Part shown: positions 8,786 through 19,000 of the stretch, in pieces | How positions within the stretch are numbered: position 1 is the first letter of the stretch | Layout of the letters: each line of letters begins with the position of its first letter | Notes under the pieces: model-generated | What the model was told of the DNA's origin: nothing | The model's input: only the letters and a program-made list of their open reading frames with translations | Databases searched by the model: none | Source: Hypsibius dujardini | Taxonomy: Eukaryota; Tardigrada; Eutardigrada; Parachela; Hypsibiidae | Assembly (NCBI GenBank): GCA_001579985.1 | Contig: LRSR01008767.1 | Span: forward strand, 1 to 26,721 | DNA: 26,721 bases | Reading direction: 5' to 3' | Translations under genes and position numbers: made by a program

Positions 8786-11700
8786 TCACACAATTGCTTC
8801 AGACGAAGACGACGATAATTTCACATCACTAGATTCCGAATACTGCACATCAACTGCTCTCCCACACCCGTCACCACCATTACCACCTAAAGCCTCCTCA
8901 ATGACGTCAACGGCAACTACAGCCTCTTCCACCACCTTTGCCGCAGTACTGCTATGAGGTGGAGCACTGCTGGCTTTACCGGCCGGATGATGGTAACCCT
9001 CTTCATCGCCCTGCTCCCCGATCACCGTCAGCAGATTCCATGCCGCGTCCTCCACCGATTTCTCCTCCGTCCCACCGTTCCCACAGCCGATACTATTAAT
9101 CGGTTCACCGACCGTCAACACAGTCACAAACTCGCAGTGCGGACCCTGCCGGGAGAAGGTGTCCTTTTTCAGGGTCATATTCACCACCCGGCAGAGGTAC
9201 TCCAGCAAGGGCAGCCAGGCGTCCTTGACAGTCGGTTCAGCGTCCGCCTCCGCGACACCACCACCAGCGGTTGCGGATCTTTCCGCCACAATTTCCGCAG
9301 CAGTCGGGGAGTGCCGATCAGCCATCAACTCCCTGGCAATGGTGGAGATGGTGCCGACCGTGACGGCGCCCTCTATCGGTGGTGACTGCTGGCAGGGGAA
9401 TCGGGGCAGGCTGAGGATGCCCGGGGTGATCTCATGGCCGGGACGGAGGGGTATGGGCGCTCTGGCTTCGTACAGTGTTTCTTGCACGCTATTTTTGGGG
9501 TACATCGAGGCCGGCTGCGGCTTCTTGGAGAAGCGCTTGCGGTAGGTTCGCCCGTTGGCTTTGTCGTCGCACTCGGCGTGGAGAAGATCAAATTTGACTT
9601 TTCGATCTTCCGTGGCGGCAGAGGCGGTTGCGGGTGCCGGAGGCAGCGACTCATCCGCCGGCGGCTTCGATGGACGAATGGAAGATTTCAGAGGCACCGG
9701 CGGTTGCACCTGAAAGGCAAAATACTAATGCACCAATTGGAGCATCATCCAGACGGATTCCAGAAAAAAATGCAAAAGCAACAAAGACGGAGCCCCACAG
9801 TAAAAAATATCAAGAAATGGAATGGGCCAGAGACTTATCAGTCGATGAACGTGTACCCAAGAAACGAAAACCCACACAGCAACAGATAGACAGGCAGATA
9901 GGTCCAAGCGGAGACAGATGCAAGAAACAGGCAGACATCCAGACAAACAATGAAACTGCGACACCTGTGGACGAACAACTGCGACAGAAACGAAAACTCA
10001 GACAAGCAAAAAAGGCACAAACCGTCATGCATACAGACAGAGGCCTGAAAAGAGACTAAAGAACCACACAAACGAAAAATCAGACAGGCGGAAGTCAAGC
10101 AGCGCGGATAGACATGCATTCAAATATTCAGGCAGACAAGATGAGCTCGATTCAAGCCGACCGCAAAAGAAACCAAACAACCAAGGCCGTAACAAAACGC
10201 AACAAGGAAGCTATATATAAAGACAAAAAACAAAGCCAAAGAAATTGAATACTCAGGCAAACAAAAAAGTTTAACCATACCTGAAATCCTAGTTGATGCA
10301 GCAAATTTTCTGCCGCAAACCGTTTCGCCAGCCGCTTATTCGGCCCGACCGCCGTCGCGGAAGCTCCTCCGGGAATACGTGCCGTCGCGCAGAAATCTTT
10401 CACTCTGCCGGACGGTGACGGAGCGTCCATCTCAAACACCGGATCCGGCAACCCATTGGCCTGCTGCAGGTGGAACAGCCGATTGATCGGGTTGATGTGC
10501 TTCCCGTACTCCGGCCGCACTTTCGACACCTTAACCGCCTGCGCGCTCTTATTGCGCTCAGCGACGTTGCTGCTGTTGCCGTTCGTCATTGTCGTCGTCT
10601 TCATCGACAGACCCGGCTTCACACTGCCAAACTGCTCCCGCAGCAACACCAACATCTTCTCCGCGGCCGCCTGGCGTGCTTCCTTCTTTGTCGCGCCTTC
10701 TCCTGTTGACTCCAGCGTCCCCACCGAGCAGGTGGCATGGTGCGTCTGACAGTGCGCCGGCCCGGCCGACGTCCAACAATCGAACGTCAGCTCTAGCTGA
10801 AGACGTCGCGTCTCCTCAAACAACCACGTCACGGGTGCCTTGCTCGGCTGCGGCAATTCCAAGGGAGTCCGCCGAGAAGCTTCTTCCTACGATTGACAAA
10901 CAATAACTACCTAATGACTTCCTGTTAGTAGTAAGAAATTGGTTAGTAAACCTTTATAGTATGGATTTTCTATCAATTTTAGTGTTTTTTATTCAATACG
11001 AGACAATTAAATAAATATTTCTGTGAATATTTGGAGAACAAACTAAAAAACCAAACAGTAGAAATAAATGACGAGGGTCAAATTCAAGCAGGGACCGACG
11101 CAAAATTAATTGACGATGTTGAGCGGCGCGTTTAACGTTGGCTTAGTTATTCGATGAAAGGATAAAATACTACCGCACTAATCAAAACATACAAAAAGTA
11201 CACCCTATTCTGAAAGCCAATAAAATATTTTGAAGAAAATGGCTAACGACTAGATTGTAAAACACTTCCAACACTGTTTTGCTCGTTCCCAGATTTTTCT
11301 AAGGAGTAAAACTAATTTTCTCTATGAATTTCAGCCGCCTCCCTAATTTCGTAATCGCGTTTTATAATTTTCAAATTATTCTTTATAATTATAATTATTA
11401 TATAAAATTTTAATTAATGTTTTTCTCTAATTTTTCTCTCGCAACGAAGCAGACTAAAAACATGATCATTCAATACCAGCTTTTTCCATCTCTACCTGTT
11501 CCAACTTCTTTTTCGCATCCTTCTTTTCTTTCTCCGCCGTGAAGTATTCCAACGCCGCGAGGGCTGCCGAGTTGCGGGAGCTACAACGGTTGGCGCCCCA
11601 GCCGTTGAAGACTTTCCCATAGACCGTTACGGTGGTTGTCCAGAGACTTCCGGTTGGAGATGGCTGATCGCCATTTCCCCACGCTGGGGTGATAGAGTCG

Positions 11701-12900
11701 CGGTAGTCCGCCCAGGACTGCATCTTGATGGCAAGGGCGTTGAGACGGGCCACGGGCGATAAGTTAGTACTGTTGTTTTTGCTCGAGGATGCGGTCTTCT
11801 CGGTACAGACATCACCTCGTGTCCCTGTCCGGCTGGGCAAGGGATGGAGACGCGATGACTGGAGTGCCTGGTGAGGTAAATTTTAAACTGCTATAATATT
11901 TTAAACTGCAAATTACTGCAAATTAAATTAAATTGTCAGATTATTATCAATATTTTAAATTGTCAAATAGTATATTAATTATATAAATATTATAATAATT
12001 TAAAATAAAAATGGGATTTTGAAATAAACAAAAAAAATATTTTGTTTGATAAAATAAACCCGACTGTGGGGTCGTTGGCACATATAAATTTTAATCAAAT
12101 TAATCAAATAAATAAATAAAATCGCTTTAAATATAAATTAAATTGATGATCAGGAAGGCAGAGTTTAAAGAAAACGGAGTTATGTTAAAAGAAAGGAATT
12201 TTTATGATTCTAATTTAGATTTGAAATTAATATTATACCTGTTGAGCAGCTTCGTGTTTGGCCTTTTGGATGCTCTTGCCCTGGCCAAGATATTCTTCAG
12301 TGAGGCCGTCCTGGAGGGAGAGTTTGACCTTCACCACAAACACTTTCAGGTGGGCGGGGCCTTTTTCGTCCACCAATTCGAATGTTGATGTGGCCTGAAA
12401 AAAACAAGACAGAATTCTTTTTAGATTCGAATGATAGGTAAAAAATCAAAATACCGTAAGCACATCCAAATCTGATCGAATCTAGCCCAAAAAATAGGTC
12501 CACTTATTCAAACTAAAAAGCCAAAACTTGAACGTTTTAAAAGAGGGATGGTGACAGATTTGTAGTTGCTTCTGCTGTAGCCGATACCAGTCCGTCCAAA
12601 GAGGTCACACATCGGTTTCACGGACTAACTTTGTTGAATCGGCAAACTCTGGAAAGAGCGTTGATGGGAGTGTCAGGGGCAATGTCTTGCGGCGAATGGA
12701 CCCGTCCCGCGCCTCCTTCGCGATCGTGTTGGTACAAGGGCGTGTCGGTGCCATGTGACATGCTGGACTCCTCCTGAAACCACCGGAAAAGGCCAGATTG
12801 CAAGACCTTAGATGATAGCATGTAAGGATCTTCCAGTAGCAATAGCAGACAAAAAGAAAGGCAAACAGACTGAGACAGATAGAGAGACAGAGAGACAAAC

Positions 12901-12931
<31 letters not shown>

Positions 12932-14166
12932 AAGCTAGACAACAGATACACTGACAGATGGACATACAGACAAACAGACAGACTTACATACATATAAACA
13001 GACAAACGTACAGGCAAACAGACAAATAGGCATGCAGAAAGACAGCTCGGCAAACAGACCGGCTACCCGATAGGTAGGTACGTAAGTAGGTAGAGAGACA
13101 GACAGAGATAGGCAGTCAGACAAACAAACAGAGAGACAGGCAGACAGAGCTCATGTGCACTTACAAGAACTGAACCCGAAACAGAGGGTGGGGAAAAGCC
13201 ACTCTTGTTGGTGATTTCATTCTGGGCCGATCTGGACAGTGGCCGGCTTGCCGAATTTTCCTGTGGTCGGATGTTGGGTAGAAGCGTGTTATTATTATGA
13301 CTGCTGAAGGACGGGTGAGTAGACCTAGTAAGGAGCCGCGGACCACTGCTGGACGGGAAAGACGGCCTAACTGGGAGGGACGGAACTGTTAAAAGTAAAA
13401 CAAAAACGTGATCAACAAAGTGATCGATTAATTTGGTTAGTTCGAAAGAGAACAAAAACGCGTTAACGAACTCAAACCGGATGGATACCGATTGCGAAAT
13501 GACTAAATAAGAGCTGGAAGTGAATCCGAATCGTGATCGAGTGATTGATTTTGATCGAAAGAATGAAAGTTTCGAAGTTGAGCAAGCCGTTGATTGATCT
13601 TTTGTGTGTCTTTCTCAGACTGAACTCGAACCAATCTAAGCTCACTGGAGCCAACTATTTTGCAGCAAAATCAGAGTGTTAAAAAAATATCTTCAAAAAT
13701 AATCTAAATGCAAGAACAAAAACCACGGTTCCAATGTATTTAACAACACCAAGAAATGAAATTCGGTTTAATCTGAAACTCCGGAATATTTTAAATCTCC
13801 ATTTAGCGATTGCCAAACAAAAAGGCAAAAATATTTTTGTCTAGTAAAGCAAATGAACCTACATGGACGGAAGGGTTGCCGTGGAATATTCTGCGGAAAC
13901 GGAAAAGCGGCGGCGGCGATGCCGTTATCGGGGTGGTAAGAGGGAACACTTCCAGGCATGTCGCCCAAAAGGCCCACACCACCGTACAACGATGGCGGTG
14001 GCCGAGGAGCTTGAGGGAATGCGCCATACGAGGGGCTGGTATAAAATGGGGTGTACACTTCCGGCGGACGGTAGGATGGCGCTGATGCTGCTCCGGGCAC
14101 GGACATGTGGTATAAGGGGTACGAATAATTCTGAGGACCTCCTTGATAATGTTGTTGGTATGCCAT
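8786..14166 (-). CDS. STAU: Staufen double-stranded RNA-binding protein (five dsRBDs)
   Basis: Seven exons: 13863-14166, 13165-13385, 12630-12773, 12239-12394, 11496-11867, 10281-10886 and 8786-9709. All phases agree, giving 908 residues. Staufen binds structured mRNAs for localisation, translation control and decay. dsRBD1 (about 208-285) joins exons 3-5: TPINALSRVCRFNK, then ELVDEKGPAH and QKAKHEAAQQAL. dsRBD2 (about 310-390) has LNALAIK and FNGWGANRC but lacks the basic KKxAK motif. dsRBD3 (about 414-487) ends in TKKEARQAAAEKML. dsRBD4 (about 531-601) starts at PEYGKHINPINRL and has GPNKRLAKRFAAENLL. Exon 7 carries the Staufen-swapping motif TIARELMADRHSPTAAEI (about 722-741) and dsRBD5 (about 769-833), also without the basic motif; both losses are normal for the family. 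The N-terminus is Tyr/Pro-rich. The ATG has A at -3 and G at +4. Exon 3 uses a GTTAGT donor. Confidence 0.94.
9860..10140. repeat. Degenerate ACAG array in Staufen intron 6
   Basis: Intron 6 (9710-10280) holds a heavily decayed CAGACA/CAAAC-type tetramer region with single intact ACAGACAG stretches. It looks like an older version of the clean arrays elsewhere in the window. Confidence 0.6.
10887..11495. other. Staufen intron 5, AT-rich
   Basis: A 609-bp intron between coding exons 5 and 6. The sequence becomes extremely AT-rich near 11370-11440. No exon or recognisable element was found. Intron 4 (11868-12238) is similarly AT-rich and featureless. Confidence 0.6.
12840..13150. repeat. ACAG array in Staufen intron 2
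   Basis: Long interrupted ACAG array, purest at about 12900-12935, filling most of intron 2 (12774-13164). On the sense strand of the gene it reads CTGT. The array stops just before the exon 2 donor GTAAGT at 13164. Confidence 0.85.
13386..13862. other. Staufen intron 1
   Basis: A 477-bp intron with donor GTAGGT (13862) and a CAG acceptor (13386-13388). Contains scattered GATCGA/GATTGATT motifs, but no array or extra exon was recognised. Confidence 0.55.
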
Positions 14167-14394
14167 GATTATATGGCCCGAAATGTTTTCCCAGAAAGCG
14201 AAATGTGAATCTTTTGCACAAGTGGGGAATTAAACAAGCATTGCGGAAAACATGGCGGGTCAGTGATGTGGAATGAATGATGACGGGAGATGATATGATT
14301 ATGAAACCTTGGAATGAGAGAAAAAAAGTTGACGACCTCAAAATCAAGCTAATCGATCAATCAACCGAATGCGGCAAAGCGTATAAAGGGGTAT

Positions 14395-14740
14395 GGGATC
14401 AAAATCCGCTCCGCACCGCTCCGCGTAGAAATTAGGATTTTTTCCGCGTCTACGTCCGCGGGGCGTATAAGATATTCCGCGTCGTTCCACGCTGCGTTCC
14501 ACGAAAAAAAAAGTAAAAATGTAATTTTTCTGATTTTTTACATTCTTTAACAATAATTACCTATCATTTGGAAAAGATATTTTAGCTATGATCATATTTA
14601 CATCTATCACTACAAAGCGTTATACTATACTGTATATTTTCAGTTACAGTAAAACATTCTACCCCAGGCGCGGAAAAGTTCCGCTCCGCTCTGCGCCGCG
14701 GAGCCGAAGATTATATTTCCGCTTAGATCCGAGCGAAATT
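14395..14740. repeat. GC-rich dispersed repeat, two diverged direct copies
   Basis: Two blocks in the Staufen-PTIP intergenic region share the order CCGCTCCGC, a second CGC-rich block, CGGGG/CGGAG, then a GATATTCCGC / TTATATTTCCGC block. Copy A is about 14400-14510 and copy B about 14664-14740. The sharply GC-rich CCGCTCCGC motif in an AT-rich setting resembles ends of some hAT-type elements, but no transposase or target duplication is visible. Confidence 0.4.
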
Positions 14741-15581
14741 CCTAAATTTGACATCCACAACATTCCATGCCACTCAAAATTTAATATATTTTTACACGAC
14801 CGCGTGGAAAAAGTCACGCGGTTTTCGTTTCTAATACGAGTCTATATTCTCTTACGAATGCGGAACGCAGTTTTCGTGGCTGGGAAGATTTGTGAATGAA
14901 ACACAGTGCTTGATTGGTGTATTGCAAGGAAAATCTACAGATTTCGACAATCAAAAATCCATTGATTCGTCTCATGTAAGAGGAAGAATAAAAAATATCA
15001 AGACGTCATAAAAATAAGGAATTCCCAAAGTTTAATAAAATTTCGGCGCTACTTACTTTACTTTTATTCCTTCTGGCCTGTAATTTGTAACTTTCTCTAA
15101 ATACGAGTACAGTAGAATAAGTATATGTGAATAGGAAAACCTGTTCAAAGTGTGAGTTAAATTCAGGAGACTTTTACATTAAATCCTCAGTTTGAACCGT
15201 TGGATTTCTAATTGAGCTGCGCGCCTGTCCGTTCCGTGAATTTGTCGGTTCGCTTTAATTTACCGCTGAACGGTGTTGCCAAAACTACTAACTACTGTAG
15301 GTTTAGTGTTCGTTCAATCAGCCGGGATTTCCGGCTGTTCCGCTGTGCTGATTTATCAAATAAGTTTCTCGAAATTTTCACCTACATATATAAATATAAC
15401 TATTCCAACATAATATAAGGAATATCTAGACATTTATTTGGGGCTGCAAATGATCAGTGTAAAAATAACAAAATTTGTAAACAAAAATGAATTATTTGCC
15501 AGTTCCGCAGTTTCAAATGCCACACAGTGCAGTGCTGTGTCCTCAACCCCGAAAACTTGGCAAGCACAAACACCAACACTG

Positions 15582-15703
15582 CACACGTGGCCCTATTATA
15601 GCGCTACCCGAGTTAAGTCATTGAGCTCGGTCAGTTTATAGCTGAAAGCACTTGTCGAGCTTAATGGCTTAACTCGGGTAGCGCTATAATATGGTCACGT
15701 GTG
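15582..15703. repeat. Foldback (hairpin) element, copy 2
   Basis: Arms 15582-15629 and 15656-15703 are about 90% complementary over 48 bp, with a 26-bp loop. Each arm holds TATTATAGCGCTACCCGAGT and ends in a CACACGTG/CACGTGTG outer edge. The structure is near-perfect and related to the copy at 2259-2374. No ORF is present, so this is a small non-autonomous element. Confidence 0.8.
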
Positions 15704-16010
15704 TACATCACAGAACGTTTCCAACACCACAATCGAATTTTGAATGTATGAAAAATTCGCAATCGCCGGCCAAATTTGATCTCTCTTTCTCATCCCGTTT
15801 CTATTTCACTGCACGCGTTTGACTGGGGTGTGAAATTACTACTTCCTTTGCCCGTCACTATGTTGTGCCCGCAGCATGAATGACGTTTCCCTTTGATTTT
15901 AATATTCATTTTTTTTGCACGATCTGATCTGATCGCATTCTCCTCGTTTACTAGGACTTATACTGCGTTTTGTAGAATCTTATTCATTCACAAGCGTTTC
16001 TCCAACCACA

Positions 16011-19000
16011 ATGGGGCTGTTTACGGGGTTGCGGTTTTTCTTTGCGTCCGCCGATTCGGATAAGGTAACATCGCGTTTGCTTGTGATGATTAAATAAAGT
16101 AACACAAAAACATAATAATTTATATTTTTCCTTGTTACTTTTACATTTTTTAATTTAAATTTTAGTTGTAGTTGCCCGTTTTACTTTTTAATATTTCTCG
16201 CTAATTGCACAAAAAGATCCCTAATTAGGCTACACATACTAGTACTTGATATAATTCAGCAATGCTAAAGCGATAGACCAATCAATCAATCAGCCTGTCC
16301 TCTCCTCTATACACTACACTACAATTCAGCCCGTTTAAATTAAAACATTTCCGCATTCAGCCGCACGTTAGTTGTGTGAATCCACCTTAAGTGTATCGAC
16401 CTCTTTTATGATCGCGTGAACTCAAAGAAAGGTTATCGCAAAAATAGAGAATTTAAAATGAAAAATTGCCGTTGGTTTCTAGAAAAATCAATCAATCTGT
16501 CAGTGTAACTAACACACAGAACGTAGAAACCATTCGTATGGCCAGCTGGCCACAATGCTTAGCTACCTAAGTTGCAGCCACTCTTAGGACTGCCAACACG
16601 AAAACGACGCGTAGTTAAAATACACTGCTTGGTCAGCTCAGCATTCTGGCCACGTCGGTCGGTCGTGCTTGGTCGAAATCGCACCAATCATAACTTCTAT
16701 TTTTAATCTGCAGAACAATCAGACAATCAAGCCAACAAGGTCAGCAATCAAACAGTCGATCTGCATTTCTTTGTTGCGATTTTTTTGTCGGGCACTCCTG
16801 GTCACTGGTCTGGTCTCGATTTTTTTTTCTCGTAAAACGGTTTCGGACTCCAAATCGTTCATTTTTTCTATACTGTCATTAGCTGGTTCAAACTTCGCAG
16901 CAACTTTTCTTTTATTCGGGATCTTTTCCTTTCCTTCCGAACTCCACAGGTCAAAGAGATCGCCACGGCCGAAGGCGCGGAAATTGCCCAGTTCGCCCTG
17001 CAAGACCCAACCCATGTCATCGCGGACTCTTGCGATCTGCCGGAAGTGACCGAAGCAAAGGACTGCCTGGGAGCGTCGCTGAAAATTGTGATGGTCAGTG
17101 ATGTCACATCCCTGAAAAAGATGCGTCGCAAAAGCTGACAATTCTTTTACGTACCATGTTATTTATTTGCAGACTTCTTGGATCATTCTTTCCGTCAAAG
17201 TCAAAAAACTTCTTCCGTAAGTGGTGATTTCAATTTTTTTATTTATATACCGGTGGCCAATGGAGAAAGTCGGATAAGTTTTTCGCTTGATTGATTGATT
17301 TACGTATTGAGTAGTGAGACCGTATTACGTATCGATTGATTGATTGATTTACGTATTAAGTAGTAAGACCGTATTACGTATCGATTGATTGATTGATTTA
17401 CGTAATGCGTGGTGAGAGCGTATTACATACCATTGATTGATTTGGTTGAAGTTAAAACATGAAAGCACATTGGTGTGTGATTGATTAGCCATTTTTCTTC
17501 ACTGCACGAGTCTAATTTTTCCTTTTTTTATATATACCCATTTGAGGACGTTCCATGCATACATTTCATTAATAATAACTTCACGTTTCTCGTTTATTGT
17601 TTGTTCATAACCCCACGCAGTCTTGGTCGACGGATTGACTGATCAAGTGATGAGTTGCTTTGTTTTGTAGGACAAAGGCTTTTTCTCCGGAACCTGGTCA
17701 GCTGTTTGCGAACTTGCGTGTCTGTATTTCGCAGGTACCTGATTATTAATAGCATAAGTAATTATCAGACTCGGCTGGAAATTTTCTCGGTTTCAGGTTA
17801 ATGCTCACGATGCGGCTCTAATCTGGACACTGGTTGAGAGCAACGGGGGCACCTGCCTGCGAGATTGGGAAAAGTCCGCGACCCATCTCATCAGTGGACG
17901 TCCGAATGGTGTAAGTTATTATTTAGCGGTTCGCATGTCTATCTGTTTCTGTCCGATTATTCTGTCAGGCAGTTAGTTATTCTGTCTGCCTGCCTGCCTG
18001 ATCCGCTGTTTGTCCGTCTTTCTGTCTGTGTACCAGTGTGTCTGCTCCTCTCTGACTATCTGTCCCTTTTCTGTCTGCCTAGTAGTATCTGTGCATGCTT
18101 TAATGCATCTGTTTTCGTGGAACTTGTCCGGTCCATCTGACTCCCCGTCAGTTTGCCAGTTACCTTTTCTCGATTCCAGTGCAACATAATCTTTGACCTT
18201 TCATTTTCTTTGCCAGAAAATTTACCAAGCCGCCATGGAGTGTCCAGACACTACCATTGTCACTCCCGACTGGTTGGTCAATTCCTTCCAAAGCCACTCC
18301 CTTCTACCGGCAGCTGAATTCCATCCCCAGCTGTTAAATGTCATGGATGACTCGATGGACAGTAAACCGGCGCTGGATCCTGGTGACGAGAGCCTGTTTG
18401 CGGCGTTGGACACCCTCGTGCCGTCGGATTTTGACGATCTGCTCAATTCGACGGCACCATCGAGCTCATCCTTTTCCTCATCGACAACTACTCCCAGCAC
18501 GACGACGCAGTCGTCAACGGACGTCATCACGATGGACTCATTCACAGCGTCGATAAGTGCGGTGATTGCTCAGTCCGTTCAAATGGAAGCCCAAAAGAAG
18601 GCAGAGATGGAAAGCTCCAGTCGACCATCAAGTGGTACGGACAGCAACAGTCAAGGTACGGAGACTCAGTGACACGTATGAAGACAAAGATAGCTAGAAA
18701 GACAGAGGGACTTCTACGCAAATCAAACTCTGAATAGGCGGGCAGATGTATAGAGAGACAGACACACACACAGAAAGATAGGCAGAATGGCAGACAGACA
18801 GACAAATCTAATTGTGTTTCTTTGCAGGAAGCACCGGAAGCGATATGATTACCTCTAGCAAGATGATAATGGCTCAGCAATCTCCATCGGCGTTGGTCCG
18901 ACCACAGACTAAAACTGCGCTAGCCAAGCTGTTGAATACCCGCTCCAACGGTTCCGGACCCGGTTTCGACTCCACGCAGATGGCGATGACGCCAGGCTTG

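Larger units (their letters stand above)
14167..16010. other. Divergent intergenic region between Staufen and PTIP
   Basis: The two start codons face away from each other, 1844 bp apart, so both promoters must lie here. No TATA box or other core element can be assigned with confidence. The region contains the GC-rich direct repeats and foldback copy 2 listed separately. A TGACGT half-CRE lies at about 15888, 120 bp before the PTIP ATG. No additional coding exon is supported. Confidence 0.5.

Noticed and set aside
10152-10280. Read-through extension of Staufen exon 6 into intron 6
   Set aside because: Exon 6 ends at a clear donor (CAG then GTATGG) right at the end of dsRBD4, and exon 7 follows in phase with SSM-dsRBD5.
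13810-14168. Plus-strand ORFs opposite Staufen exon 1
   Set aside because: They mirror the Tyr/Pro-rich coding exon on the minus strand, which has the strong ATG context, donor and phase continuity.
16719-17141. 140-residue minus-strand ORF over PTIP exon 2
   Set aside because: It is antisense to the BRCT1-coding exon, which matches animal PTIP and splices in phase.
17284-17440. CRISPR-like array
   Set aside because: The 49-bp units are head-to-tail with no unique spacers, in a eukaryotic intron; it is a minisatellite.
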